A DNA stretch of 64,000 nucleotides from Liolophura sinensis (taxonomy: Eukaryota > Mollusca > Polyplacophora > Chitonida > Chitonidae): contig NC_088305.1 of NCBI RefSeq assembly GCF_032854445.1, positions 22,916,955-22,980,954 of the forward strand, read 5' to 3'. Shown here one piece after another: positions 22,528 to 34,349 of the stretch (positions are counted from its first letter, which is position 1; every line of letters starts with the position of its first letter). Below the pieces are notes generated by a model that was given only the letters and a program-made list of their open reading frames with translations, was not told the origin of the DNA and searched no databases. A program made the translations under genes and the position numbers.

Positions 22528-23142
22528 CTAATATATAATCTTATATGTGGCGGGCGTATCAGTCATTAGCAGGAGCTTAGAATGCGGATTTTTCTTGAGC
22601 TTCTGTCCAACCTCTGCCATTTCGCTCTCGGCTTCGACGATGTGGTTCTCCTCCAGGCATTCGTTGAACGAGTGCCGATCTTTGCAGTGGAATAAAGCCA
22701 CCCACCTTGTCTGCTCGCGAAAGTCTTTCAGGACGGCGTTGTATTTCTGAGTGAGGACCCAGACGCTTTGCTTTGCATGACGGCCCGAGAAAGCCATAAA
22801 TGACAGCATTTTTTGTTTCTTCTTCATCGCCTCCAACGCGCTACAATCATTGATGATGTATAGGGTGGGCTCACCCTCGAACAATCTGTAGAAAGCTCTC
22901 AAGCATTCGTTTAGCCGCTCGCCGGGATCAAAACAATAGACCTCAGGGTCAGACAGTATCCGTCGCCGCCGGTACGCCTCGTTATGCTTAAGAGTGGGGC
23001 ACAGGATCACAATGTGATGAAAGAAACCGCGGAAAGGACCCTCAAGCAGGTCCAGCACGAAGACTGTTTTGCCGCAGTTAGTCTGCCCACAGATAATCGC
23101 GCAGTGGGCGTCATCAATAAAGCGCGTTAACGAATCTACCAT
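22528..23142 (-). CDS. Packaging ATPase (FtsK/A32 type) of Polinton-1
   Basis: 204 codons, intact. Powers packaging of the genome into the capsid in related viruses. The Walker A loop is ICGQTNCGKT at residues about 17-26. The Walker B strand is PTLYIINDC near residue 90, with Asn preceding the Asp. A downstream VWVLTQK segment fits the sensor-strand region, and a LFHCKD strand follows. The start overlaps the end of the capsid gene by 29 bases on the same strand. This is the only large Polinton-1 gene that is fully open. Confidence 0.88.
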   Translation of the reverse strand: MVDSLTRFIDDAHCAIICGQTNCGKTVFVLDLLEGPFRGFFHHIVILCPTLKHNEAYRRRRILSDPEVYCFDPGERLNECLRAFYRLFEGEPTLYIINDCSALEAMKKKQKMLSFMAFSGRHAKQSVWVLTQKYNAVLKDFREQTRWVALFHCKDRHSFNECLEENHIVEAESEMAEVGQKLKKNPHSKLLLMTDTPATYKIIY

Positions 23143-24394
23143 TCAGGATGTGCAGCATTGCGTCCATAATCACATAGAGATATACGTTCAACACGCCGGG
23201 ATTTTCTCTCTCTTTTCTCACCTGTATCGTAATCCCCTCGCTGGCGTTCTGAACGCGCCTCCCACTGCCATGCAGCTCACCATCGTCGCTTGGCTGAAGG
23301 TCAAGCCAGAAGGCGTGCTTGTGCGTCAAGAACTCTTCCAGGGAGACGTCTGCCAGGCCTAAGTCTTTTACGACCCTGGCTACCTCAGGGTCCCGCTTCT
23401 TAAGGGGTGAGCTGGCAAAGAACCTCTGGACCTCGCCCCATTGCTGGTACGCCCGCATGCCCTGGCTGTACAGCTGATTGGGGACCCCTTCTATTGTGAC
23501 TTCTACTTTGGTGATCTTCGGGTTGTAAAAGGATTCTGACCTCCTCCCCCACGGGGTTCTTTTAGCCTCGAACAGCATGAGGATGCCCTTCATTGCTCTT
23601 GCTGGAGTGTTCAGGTTTATGTTCCAGAGAGTATCAGACTTGTCCTAAACAAACTTTCGGTGGCGGAGGACGCGATCATACAGAATGGAGACGCCCCCGG
23701 CAAACTGGGTGCGAATTTGTCTAGCGAGCTTCTCATCGGTGACCATATCGAACTCAAGGCTGATGTTGTCGATGGTGTAAGTCGTGTCATCGTCTGTTGT
23801 CTTGATGACCCGGCTGTAATCGTTGAACGTCAGTTCGTACTCCAGTCGGTCGGCCAAGGCACTCTGGTAGAATGGCATGTGACTATCTAGAGGCTCAAAG
23901 TCTAGCGGGATGTGGAACCGGCTGCCAAAGGCGCGAGCGATATCTTTTTCTCCAGCATTGTCGTCACTTGCGTCCTCCGCTCCGACTCGAAGTTTAAACA
24001 TGTTTTCGCTGCCGATGCCTTGGTAGGCCGCATTCCTCCGTTCGTTTTTGGTCAGCCATAAGTCGCCGTAGCAATGAAACACATCAGAGTCGTCGATGGA
24101 CATTACCTCATTCCCGTTGATTCTGATCGTGTTTTTCTTGACTACTGCGCGTCGGAGATTCTTGACCACTGTGGCGTTCGGGTCGGATGAATTGATCGTG
24201 ATCGAGAAGGCCAAGCGCACGGTACCGGGCACAATGACGTCATTTGGGCCGAGGTTGGGGAAGCGGACCAAGAGTTGATTCTGGTCGATCGTACTCGGGT
24301 TGTTCGTGACGACCAAGGACTGCCGTACACCTTGTACCCCCCGAGGCATACGGAGTGTTCTGAAAGGGTTTAGCTTGCGTCCGTATGCATCCAT
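23114..24394 (-). pseudogene. Major capsid protein (double-jelly-roll type) of Polinton-1, one in-frame stop
   Basis: Starts at ATG 24394 (MDAYGRKLNPFR). The frame is open for about 249 codons to a TAG at 23645-23647, then continues in the same frame for about 176 codons to 23114. Blocks seen: LVVTNNPSTIDQNQLLVRFP, an FHIPLDFEPLD segment, YELTFNDYSRVI, DNISLEFDMV, then after the stop NPKITKVEVTIEGVPNQLYSQGM and HAFWLDLQPSDD. These are blocks of the capsid protein of one invertebrate Polinton lineage, distinct from the Polinton-2 capsid. A single base change closes the frame; everything else looks intact. Confidence 0.82.
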
Positions 24395-24438
24395 TGTGTG
24401 TATTGAAGGTATGCCTTGCAATGTTCAATACGAGGATT

Positions 24439-25835
24439 ATGGCAGACTTAAACTTAGATAATCCGTTCGAAGCCAAAGATGGCAATGCCCAAGAGGGCAA
24501 TGCCCAAGAGGACTACGCCAAAGACGACGTCGTTGAACAGACCACTCTCCGTGCAGGTGTCCCGATCGGGGTGGTTCCCGAGCAACAAAGCTAGGGTTCG
24601 CAAGTCAGAACCCTTCAACAAGAGTTGGTGCTGTCAACCGTGGATGATTATTACAATGCCTTGGCGGAGGCGGATCCCAGCCTTATCCCCATCTATCGCG
24701 ATTACGAGAAGTTTGAGGTTGCCAAAGGAGGAAAACTGCGACTCAGGAATTACCCCAAGGTGGACATCATCAACAAACTAACAGGTAGACCGCTATCCCT
24801 CTCTACAGTCGCCAATAACTGGGGGGTTGATGTTGTTAGGAGGGGGCTGGGCTTTTTAGACTGGAAAAGAAGTAAACAGCCATCGTTGCATCCGGCAGCA
24901 GTCGCAGCCCTGGAGACAGCGAGTTCAGAACTCGGTGCCGCGCCCGCCGAGGCAGATACCATAGAGCTGAAGGATTTAAACCAAGCTGCGAAAAATGCCG
25001 CTGATGCAGTCCACACACTGGAAACACGCTTGACGGATGGTGAGGTCGATCGGATTCTTGAAACAATAAACGACCCTCCTCTTCCCACACAAGAGATTCC
25101 CAACCCTCCTCTTCCCATGTGAGAACTTCTGAGGCTTCTGAGTCTGCACTGCAGACCTTGGAAGGCGAACACGCGTATAACACCGCTAGGCTGTCAAAAT
25201 TAGATAAGGACATCGCAAAATAAAAACGGAAGTTGGGGGAGGTCCCTGATGATGATAATGAAGATAATAAAGACTTGCGGGGTATGATCGAAGGTAGGAT
25301 AAATAAGCTCGAGGCCGAGAGGGCGCCCCGGCTCAAAGCAGCCTCTTTAACGGCCGAAGCCCTGCGCACGCAAATACACCGCATCAAGCAGACGATCGAT
25401 TGCATCCTACACAAGGATACCACTCTAGCCGAGCGCGTCCGCACCCTCTTCCGGGAGCAGGGAATAACTGTGGTCTCCATTCTCACGGCAATTGGTATGG
25501 CGATCTCGACACTGGGGCTAGCGATGAAGTTGGCGCTGACTGGCGGGTCCGGCGGGGGCATCCAGCCAACACCACCTCCACCCGACCGGCGTGGTCTTAA
25601 AGAATGGGTGAAAAAGCATCTCCAGTCCCTGGCGCGCGCCCTTGGCAAGCTGGCTGGGAAGGCTGCCGCTGCGATTCCGGGTATTATTGGCAGTATCGTG
25701 TCCTGGCTACTGAACCTTCTCGGGAAAGCAGCTGGGTGACTGGCCGATAATGTCTGGGCTCTAGTCATCGCAGTAGGTGGCCTAATGCTCGTGGCTGTTC
25801 GCAATTATTTAACGCATAGTCCACAGAAGCAGTAA
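24439..25835 (+). pseudogene. Coiled-coil stalk protein with hydrophobic C terminus (Polinton-1), broken
   Basis: ATG 24439 (MADLNLDNPFEA). The path continues in one frame through TAG 24592-24594 to about 25115, where the frame shifts. It then runs through a TAA near 25221 and a TGA 25737-25739 to the TAA at 25833-25835. The middle contains long charged helices (LEAERAPRLKAASLTAEAL and neighbours). The C-terminal third is hydrophobic and Gly/Ala-rich (VVSILTAIGMAISTLGLAM, AAAAIPGIIGSIVSWLLN, WALVIAVGGLMLVAV), with several membrane-compatible segments around a Pro-rich linker. Divergent from the capsid gene, 44 bases apart. A fibre or membrane-active role is an inference from architecture only. 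Confidence 0.6.
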
Positions 25836-26461
25836 GCCGATACCAACTCCAGCGACGGCGATGGCTGTCTTCTCCGCATCTTGATTCTTTCCTGCGGTGG
25901 GTGGTGGGACGCTTTCTTGTGGCTCAGCGAGGGAAGGTGGTGGGACGCTTTCTTGTAGCTTAACGTGGGAAGGTGGGACGCTTTCTTGTGGCTTAACGAT
26001 CCCGTGGGAAGGTGCGCGCTTGTGCAAAGTGGGCGGCACTTTAGCGTTCACACCCTCATTGGCGCCTAGCTTCTGGTCCTCTGTGGCCACGACGATTTTG
26101 TTGTTGTAGTTCGCCACAGGGCCGATCTGCAGAAGCATGTCGCTGGAGGGCATATATAGGCCTATGTCATACACAAAGTCTACAGCGCTCCCGGCATACT
26201 GTAGCACGTCCTGGTAGCGTTTGATAGCAGACGGAAAGTCGATCGGAGAGGAAATAGTGTCTTCAACGTTGGCGGCAAACTGTTTTTGCGCGTCGAAGGC
26301 TGTGCTCGTGCCTAGAATACGCGCCCTTGTTTGCGCTTGGGCGCCTAGAATAGCCCACACGTATGTCCGGATGGAATCGTTTAGGCGCTCTACGCCCGGC
26401 TGCTTGAATCCTTGGGATTTGTCGGCAATGAACGACGCCCAAGCGTCCTCGGCGTCCTGCT
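25809..26461 (-). pseudogene. Single-TM protein with Pro-rich repeats (Polinton-1), N terminus lost at the BEL insertion
   Basis: The frame is open from the LTR boundary to a stop at 25809. The N-terminal part is a helical domain (DAEDAWASFIADKSQGF ... KRYQDVLQYAGSAVDFVYD). Near the C terminus are about three to four tandem PQESVPP-type repeats (25890-26010), then a terminal membrane segment (TAIAVAGVGIGLLLLW). The BEL 5' LTR starts at 26462 and the true N terminus is not found on its other side. Overlaps the tail of the plus-strand stalk gene by 27 bases, tail to tail. Confidence 0.6.
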
Positions 26462-26730
26462 TGACCCACCACTGGAGGGGGGGGGGGGGGGCGTAAAGCC
26501 AGACTAAGTGGTAATGATGGAGACATAACACACTCAGTAATGTAAAGTTATAGAGTTATATCGAGTGATATATACTACACACAGAGAAAATTGTGATCAG
26601 TGTAACTGTAATGTTTATATTTTGTTTCTTGCAGAACAACATTGTATGGCCACATTTTATGTGAAAATATAGTTCCAAAAAAAATCTCCGCTGACGTCAT
26701 TACGAGTCGTTTATCGCATTATCCGTACCA
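26462..26730 (+). repeat. BEL 5' LTR
   Basis: TG...CA ended, contains a run of 15 G at 26477-26491 and an intron-acceptor-like TTTGTTTCTTGCAG near its middle. Confidence 0.93.
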
Positions 26731-26844
26731 AATTTCTGAAGACTATTTCTAATGACCAGGAGAAAGTCTCAACTGATACCTGTGCCAACTTGAGAGGCAG
26801 CTTAGGAGACGAACTTGCTTGGTGGCTTTTGTGAAATTCGAATC

Positions 26845-27405
26845 ATGGAGAATCTTCAGGCTTCAGCAGAAAATACAGATGTGCGGCAAGACACAGGCCA
26901 CAGTGGTAATGCTGACAAAGAGACCTTTGTGAGAAATAAGAGAAAGACTCTCAGATGTAAAATCACACGTACCATCAATATAATTAAAAGGAACATTGAT
27001 GGTGAGGCAGACGGCAGAAGACTGCAGAAACAAATCGAGTCGATGAAAGCAGACTATCAGCAGGCCCTTGATTACCACAATGAACTATATGAATTCATCA
27101 GTGATGGCAGAACAGCCCACTTGGACCAGTGGGAGGCTGAAATTGAAAATGATGTCATGACCATAGAAGAGATTGTAGAACACTACATCAAGGGTATCCA
27201 GGGTGTTCAGCGACCCAGTGTGACCACCAGGGCGAAAACAGCAGCGACCAGACAACAGCCAGATGTCAACTTCACGCCACCCAGAATGAACATTTCCATG
27301 TCAAGTAGAAGCCCTAACACAGATACAATCCAATCCATGAACAGTCAACACTCCACAGTGTTTGATTCATGGGTTGATAATTTGAATTTGAAGAAACTAA
27401 TCTAA
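26845..27405 (+). CDS. BEL Gag N-terminal region
   Basis: 186 codons from ATG 26845 (MENLQASAENTD). Basic then strongly helical: KRKTLRCKITRTINIIKRN, an EADGRRLQKQIESMKADYQQ heptad-like stretch, and a Ser/Thr-rich end. This is the N-terminal layout of BEL Gag. The stop at 27403-27405 lies 8 bases before the ATG of the next frame, which continues Gag. In most BEL elements gag-pol is one frame, so this is either a shift or a real two-ORF arrangement. Confidence 0.7.
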   Translation: MENLQASAENTDVRQDTGHSGNADKETFVRNKRKTLRCKITRTINIIKRNIDGEADGRRLQKQIESMKADYQQALDYHNELYEFISDGRTAHLDQWEAEIENDVMTIEEIVEHYIKGIQGVQRPSVTTRAKTAATRQQPDVNFTPPRMNISMSSRSPNTDTIQSMNSQHSTVFDSWVDNLNLKKLI

Positions 27406-27413
27406 ATGGAAAC

Positions 27414-30400
27414 ATGAGTTCTTTGTCTGTCACGGAGGCATTATACAGACTAGAAGCTAGCAGAGATTTGCCGGTAATTGAGTTGCCTAGATTTGATGGT
27501 AGTGCATTAGCATATGTTGAGTTCATGGAAAGATTTAAAACATATGTACATGATAAGCCACATCTGAAAGATGATGTAAGAATGGCTCAGCTTAAATCTC
27601 ATGTTACAGGTGAAGCTAACAAAGCTATTACAGGTCTTGGTGCATCAGGGAAAATGTATGCGACTGCACTGAAAACATTGAAATCACAGTTCGGACAGCC
27701 AACTGTGATAGCCAGAGCATGTGTCAGCAAGTTAGTTAAGGGTGCTAACATCCATGTAAATGACCGTCAATCATTACGTGATTTTTCACTTGATTTGATA
27801 AATGTCAGATCCACATTGCTTAGAATCAATTTCTTTGCAGATGCTAACACCAATAACACTCTTCGACAGATTATCAGACGACTGCCAGATTATTTAATTC
27901 GCCAGTGGAAATCAACAGTGACAGAAATTCGTGAGAGAGGTGAATTACCTACCTTAGATCATGTCAGTGAGTTTATACGGAAAAGGGTTGCTGCAGAATT
28001 TGACCCTGACTTTGGTGACCTAGAGACAAACCAGTACAAAGGTCAAAGGTCAGACTCCAAGGCACAGAATGGTAGTAAAGGTGTCCATGGTACCCAAGAA
28101 CAGAAAAAACAGCCAGAGTGTTACATGTGTAAAGAGTCACACAGGCTTGTAAATTGCCCAACATTTGAAGATTCTTCAGTTGAAGAAAGAATACAGCAGG
28201 TCAAAGATCACAGACTTTGCTTCTCGTGCTTGACCAGAGGTCACGTGACCTGAGAGTGCCGATCCAAGCGTAAGTGTAACAAAAACGGTTGTAACAGACT
28301 TCACCATCCATTATTACACACAGACCCACTCAGTGTTAGTGGAACGGCTCCCTTAGACAAAGGAAGCATTTTGCCGGTTGTGAGAGTTCAGTTCCGTTCT
28401 ACAAATGGGAGAGTCAGAGAGGGAAACATATTGGTGGATAGCGGAGCAGGAACCACCATAATAAGGAGAGACTTTGCTAAGTTACTAGGCCTGCAGGGTA
28501 AACGAGAAGGACTGAGCCTATCAGTAGTTGGAGGGGAGCAAGTTGACCAACCGCATAGCCGTAGGTTAAAGTTTTGGATTTCTCCATTGTGTGGTGGTGA
28601 GGAGCATGCTGTAGAAGCTCATGAAGTGGATCGAACTATGATTAGCGTCCCAGCGTTGGATAGAACATGGTTAAGGACATTTCCTCACTTGTCAGGTCTA
28701 GATTACCCACACAAAACCGGACCAGTAGATTTAATCTTAGGAGTACATTACAGTCACCTACATGTGGAAAGCGAAGTACGTCAAGGTTTGCCATATCAGC
28801 CTGTAGCCAAGCGGACACCACTTGGATGGTACATTATGGGTTCAAATCAGGATATTTCACCATCAGTTTGTTCCGTCAACCTAGTACAGAAGATCGAAAT
28901 GAAACAATTCTATGATTTCGAAGCCTTGGGAATTCAAGCCCCAGACTGTGACTGTCCACGATCAACTATGTCACGAGACAACAAACGAGCACTAGATCTA
29001 CTGGAAGCATCCTGCGTGAAAAAAGGAGATCGCTACACCATAGGATTACCGTGGAAGAAAAACCCTGCTGATCTACCAGACAACTATCCTTTGGCAAAGA
29101 AAAGACTTGAATCTTTAGAGAAGTCGCTGCTGAAAAACCCAGTGAAGGCCAAAATGTATTCAGATGCCATATCGGATTATGAGAAAAATGGCTGGTTTTG
29201 TCCTGTAACTGAGGACGAGTCTAACATCAAACCGGTGAACTATTTACCACATCATGGCGTGTATAGACCAGACAAGGCAAGCACACCCCTGGGAGTAGTG
29301 TTCGACCCTGCAAGTACGTACAAGGAGACATCGTTAAACTCATTTCTGTACAAGGGACCTTGTCTGATAGGAAACCTCCTAGGAGTTTTGCTTCGATTCA
29401 GAGAGGACGCAGTGGGATTCGCAGGTGACATTTCTAAGATGTACTTGCAAGTTTGTCTTCCAGAGGAAGAAACCCATCTCCACAGATATTTATGGAGGGA
29501 TCTTGACATCGCACGAGAGCCTACAGTTTACAGACTGTTACGTGTCACTTTTGGCGCGAAACCGTCACCAGATATGGCCAGCTACGTTCTTCTTCGAATT
29601 GCTGAGGAGCACCGAGGTCATCAACCAGATGTTGCAACAACCCTGCAGAGAGACCGCTACATGGATGATATTATCCATTCTTGCCAAGACACAGACACTG
29701 CTGTAGAACGCATCCAAAATCTGGAAGGTGCATTGGACACAGGAAGTTTCAAGATCAAAGAGTGGTTTGTTTCGCCAACATCAGTCAAGAACAGACTAGA
29801 GAGGAGCAGACCTGAAAGACCGCCAGACAACGTGAAACCGAATGAGCCAGACACACCAACTCCTAATCATCCGTCTGAGTCTGGAAAAGAGATAAACCTG
29901 AACGACCAGGATGTAAAGACGTTGGGAGTTGTTTGGAATCCAGAAACTGACGTTCTGAAGTTTGCTGTAAAATCGTTACACCCGAAGAAGTTCACCAAGA
30001 GAAACATTCTTTCTAAGATGTCCACTCTTTATGATTCTTCAGGAGTAGCTTCATGTGTCACAATCAAAGCTAGAGTCGCCATGCAAGACATTTGGAGGAA
30101 CAAAACGTATGGCTGGGATGATGAACTACCTTGTGAAATGGTTGAGCTATGGGAAAAACTGTTCAGTGACATTGAGGACCTTAACGACCTTAACGCAATG
30201 GACTTTCCAAGATGCCTTAAACCAGAAGATGCTCATGGCGCGTCAGAGATGCATGTGTTTTTTTGGACGCAAGTAAAAACGCATATGGAGCGACCGCTTA
30301 TTTGAAATGGAAGACCCTAAGAGGATCGGCAGTTCAACTGATTTTAGCCAAGGCAAGAGTTGCGCCGTTACATCACACAACGATCCCACGATTAGAGCTA

Positions 30401-32220
30401 ATGGCGGCGCTAATAGCTTCACGTTTAGCAAAGACCATTTGGGATAGTTCAAGGTCAAGCCATCTTCTGTGACTTTGTGGACAGATGCGCAAATCGTATT
30501 GCATCGGTTACGCACAGAATCCATCAATATGAAGCCCTTCGTAGGAGTGCGTGTAGCAGAAATTCAAGGCACATGGCGCCCAGAACACTGGAGATATGTA
30601 CCGACACATCTCAACCCTGCAGATGACATCAGTAGAGGAATAGCAACTGCAGACATCAACGGTCGATGGATGCATGGACCATCATTTCTGAAAGAGGACA
30701 AAGATATATGGCCGACTGAACCATCACAGACCGTAAAAGTGGACACAGAGTGCAAAACTGTTAAATATATCTGTGTTGTTCAGAAGAAGAAACCCGTGGT
30801 CGATGCAGAGAGATTTTCCAGTTGGCAGCGCCTGTTGCGTGTGACGTCATACTGCTTTAGATTTATCCATAACATTCGGCGAAGATCACAAGACCGTCTG
30901 GACGGCCCGTTGCATAGTTCAGAAGTAGAAGAGGCAAGACTTTACTGGATTAAAGAGGCACAACAATATATGGATGACTGGAAAACCAGACTTCTTGATT
31001 TGAGTCCTTTCGTCACGAGTGACATCATCAGAGTTGGTGGTCGACTGAAGAAATCTCAATTACCTTACGAGAGTGTACATCCAATACTGCTTCCATCAGA
31101 TCATCATATTTCAAAGCTGATTATGCGAGATTTCCATGCCAAATCCTGTCATGAGGGAACAGAGAGAACCTGATGCGATTCACGTCGTGAATTTTGGATT
31201 CTCCGAGGACGACAGATTGCAAAGAACATCGTCAACAAGTGCACCATGTGCAGAAAACTTCGACAGCCGCCTCATTCGACATTGATGGGCGATTTACCTT
31301 CTGACAGACTTCGCCCCTTCGAACCACCTTTCTCAGTGACAGGTGTTGACTTATTTGGCCCGTTTTTCTTGAAGTACGGAAGAAACCAGTCCAAGAAGGC
31401 GTGGGGAGCTATATTTACTTGTGCGACTAGCAGAGCAGTACTCCTGGAAATTGTGGACAATTTGTCCACTGAAGCGTTTCTGCAAGCTTTACGCAGATTT
31501 GTATCTCATCATGGATGGCCACACACCATCATCTCCGACAACGGAACGTCATTTACTGGAGCACAAAAGGAGCTGAAGGTTTTGGTCAAGGAAGCACGAA
31601 GGCAGCTCATGGACTTTGCGTCGTTGCATGAAGTCAAATGGAAATTTATTACTCCATTAAGCCCACACCAAGGAGGGTTCTATGAAAGCCTCATCAGACA
31701 GATAAAGAGAGCATTACAAGTAGCTGTTGGAAAGCAAGTTTTAACTTGGAATGAAATGGCAACAGTGTTCGCCGAAGTCCAATGTTTGGTGGATTCTAGA
31801 CCAATAGGATTTACTCCGAAAAACCCGAATGACATTCAGCCTCTTACACCAAATCACTTTGTGCTGGGCAGAGCCACACCTGCAGTTCATCAAGGACCTT
31901 TCCAGGAAACAAGAAACCTTCGCAAGAGATTCGAGTTCGTGCAGATGTTAGTGCAACAGTTTTGGAAACGGTTTGTCCATGAGTACATTCCTACCTTAAC
32001 AAAGAGATCCAAGTGGCAGAGGAAAGGGAGACAACTCCAAGTGGATGACATTGTCTTGTTGACAGAGATCAACGTTCCACGTGGTAAATGGAACTTGGGA
32101 CGTATTGTTGAAACCTATCAAGGCCAGGATGGAATTGTTCGTAATGTTAAAGTCAAGACACAGTACGGGGAGTACAAGCGTTCCGTACAGAAGTGTTGTC
32201 CTATCCTAGAGCAAGATTAG
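27414..32220 (+). pseudogene. BEL Gag-Pol polyprotein, broken by two TGA codons and frameshifts
   Basis: ATG 27414. Gag core with ELPRFDGSALAYVEF, then knuckles CYMCKESHRLVNC and LCFSCLTRGHVT. The TGA at 28251-28253 is in frame, and the same frame continues into the protease (VDSGAGTTII ~28440) and RT (GVVFDPAST, GDISKMYLQV ~29420, DRYMDDIIHS ~29655). A T-run shift near 30255 precedes RNase H (LDASKNAYGA). A second shift near 30470 leads into PTHLNPADDISRG and the integrase. The TGA at 31171-31173 is in frame just before the H2C2 region (CTMCRKL). The catalytic core is seen in TGVDLFGPF, ISDNGTSFTG and GGFYESLIRQIK. Both TGA codons sit after ACC, where CGA would give Arg, consistent with CpG decay. 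Confidence 0.93.
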
Positions 32221-32706
32221 CCCAGAGACAAACACTTTGTTCGCCCCGGGAGGGTTTGTTAAATATACTAGCTACAGCATATCAAGCAGCAGTTATTGCC
32301 CTTTGTTTGCTCTTGCGTTAGAAGCAGATTTTACTTCCATAAGCGAAAGTCACACGTTATTTTCTGTGATGATTTGAAGCATCCATTTGTACATCCACCC
32401 CAGGGAGATTTACTCTTCAGGTAGAGTACGCATCAAAATGTCTGCTTAACGTGGTGGTAAATATTACGATGTTTTGATAAGTTTATACAAGCGAACATTC
32501 CAAAGTAACGACAAATGGACACTCCATGACAGACTTGTGTTCATATGACAAACGGTGTAGCCGAAGATTGTTTATTGACATGTTTTGATGTAATATGGTT
32601 TTAAGCCTAACCTCAGTTAATTTGTATTTGCTCTGAACTTATGTATGCACTGAAGAACTATGTTGCTAATTACTGTTTATGTGGTTAAATGAGTTGGAAT
32701 GAATAT
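32221..32706 (+). other. BEL 3' untranslated region
   Basis: Non-coding stretch between the integrase stop and the 3' LTR; no ORF and no obvious long polypurine tract. Confidence 0.7.
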
Positions 32707-32973
32707 TGACCCACCACTGGGGGGGGGGAGGGTGCGTAAAGCCAGACTAAGTGGTAATGATGGAGACATAACACACTCAGTAATGTAAAGTTATAGAGTT
32801 ATATCGAGTGATATATACTACACACAGAGAAAATTGTGATCAGTGTAACTGTAATGTTTATATTTTGTTTCTTGCAGAACAACATTGTACGGCCACATTT
32901 TATGTGAAAATACAGTTCAAAAAAAAATCTCCGCTGACGTCATTACGAGTCGTTTATCGCATTATCCGTACCA
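32707..32973 (+). repeat. BEL 3' LTR
   Basis: Same sequence as 26462-26730 apart from the G run (interrupted here by A) and about three substitutions such as TATGG/TACGG. Confidence 0.93.
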
Positions 32974-33294
32974 GCCGCACTACTACTAAACCCTAGATCT
33001 ATACTTATCTTCGACCTCATACTTGGCGCGGCCGAACAGCGCCGTTGCACTTTGATTACCGGGGTGAAAATAAGGTGGCCTGCGGGGCACGATACAAAGG
33101 ATCTCAGACTGATGATCAAATTACAGGCCCAGGGCGACCCAATCATCCGGAGCTCTCTCGAGGATATACGAGTCGTCATAGGGGGCGTTTTAAATCTCGA
33201 TGCAATCCATTTAGAGTGCGGTATAGGCCTTCGCCGCTTTCGTGTTAGTAGACCCGGTGGCAATTTAGAGCTAACCGACGTTATTGATTCATAG
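32974..33294 (+). pseudogene. Polinton-1 conserved protein, 5' end lost at the BEL insertion
   Basis: Open frame from the LTR boundary to TAG at 33292-33294, with no ATG at its beginning. Sequence seen: LLLNPRSILIFDLILGAA, RCTLITGVKIRWPAGHDTKD, then LRLMIKLQAQGDP and an ECGIGLRRFRVSRPGGN end. Alternating hydrophobic strands suggest a compact beta-rich fold. I recall similar proteins in Polintons of this lineage but know no function. The 5' end should be to the left of the BEL element but is not there. Confidence 0.5.
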
Positions 33295-33304
33295 GACGGA
33301 CAAT

Positions 33305-33967
33305 ATGGGGCGACTGTACCCGACGATCACGGATGAAGAGCCGACGGATGGCCATCCTTTGACCCTGACCGCGCCGATGGTTGAAAACCCCCCGGAGGGC
33401 GTGGCGCACGCCCATCGCCTGCAGTATATCAGCGAAATACAGAGGCAGCTTGAATCTGAGCGAGATCTCCGCCGGGCCCTGTACAAAATGTACCGGCGCG
33501 GTGTCTTAGCCGCCGAGGCCCTTGATTCGGCCATGCTCACGGCCGGTTTGGGACTAGGGGTCGCAGGTGTGGGACTACTCACAACAATAATTGCAGCCCC
33601 TGCTGTCTTGGCTATGGAAGCTGTGGCCCTAGCTTGCGGTGTCTTAAATGCCGCCTGAAAATTCGTTAGCCGCCGACTTCACGCAAAGGCCAAGAAACAT
33701 AACAATATACGGCTGTTGGCCAAGACCAAACTTAACAGCATCCGTGCGCAGGTATCTACGGCATTATCTGATGGTGTTATTTCGGACGTAGAGTTCAAGC
33801 AAGTCTTTCAGGAGCTCAAGAACTACTCTGATCTGAAGCAGGAGATACGCGCTAAGTATCGTAAGGTATTCAACGCCGTAGAGATCGATGAAAGCACGAA
33901 AAAACAGCTTATATATCGCGGCCGAAAACTAGCTCGACAAGAGCTGAAAAACGCTCTTTCCGAATAA
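33305..33967 (+). pseudogene. Helical protein with hydrophobic middle (Polinton-1), one in-frame TGA
   Basis: ATG 33305 (MGRLYPTITDEEP) and 221 codons to TAA, with a single TGA at 33656-33658 in the same frame. The N-terminal third is charged and helical (RLQYISEIQRQLESERDLRR). The middle is a long apolar Gly/Ala/Val segment (LTAGLGLGVAGVGLLTTII and AVLAMEAVALACG), one or two membrane passes. The C-terminal third is basic and helical (KFVSRRLHAKAKK ... IRAKYRKVF ... RKLARQEL). Same strand as, and 10 bases after, the previous gene. Function unknown; the location at the right end of the element is usual for this lineage as I know it. Confidence 0.6.
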
Positions 33968-34349
33968 TGTTCTTGGGAGGTGCCCAGGGGGAACTTGTTA
34001 CACTACTTCACATTCAGCGGAACCAAATCAGAATACAGTATACATCGCTCTGAGACTGAGAACAGGCAAAATTATCACCACTGAATCTGTGACTGTCACT
34101 CACTAAAAGAGTAGTGGCACCATACGTTTTGAGCACCTAAGTCACAGTAAGTAGAAACAAACTTTGTAAAATACAAAAAACAAGAAACAATTCAAATACA
34201 TGTACTATCTATGTCGAGAAATTAACTCTGGGCACAGTAGTGCATGTCAAACATCATTTCTGTCATCTGAATACATATATGAATACACTTTGTAAACTTA
34301 CATGTTAGAAAAATATTCACAATCTAGTATACATACATATAATATTAAT

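Larger units (their letters stand above)
26462..32973 (+). mobile_element. BEL/Pao LTR retrotransposon nested in Polinton-1
   Basis: LTRs of about 268 bases (26462-26730 and 32707-32973) start TGACCCACC and end CCGTACCA. Outside the G run they differ at about three bases. The gag-pol domains are in BEL order: Gag with zinc knuckles, aspartic protease, RT with YMDD, RNase H, integrase. Two in-frame TGA codons and frameshifts inactivate it. The 5-bp duplication usual for the group is not visible: the flanks read CTGCT and GCCGC. Confidence 0.93.
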
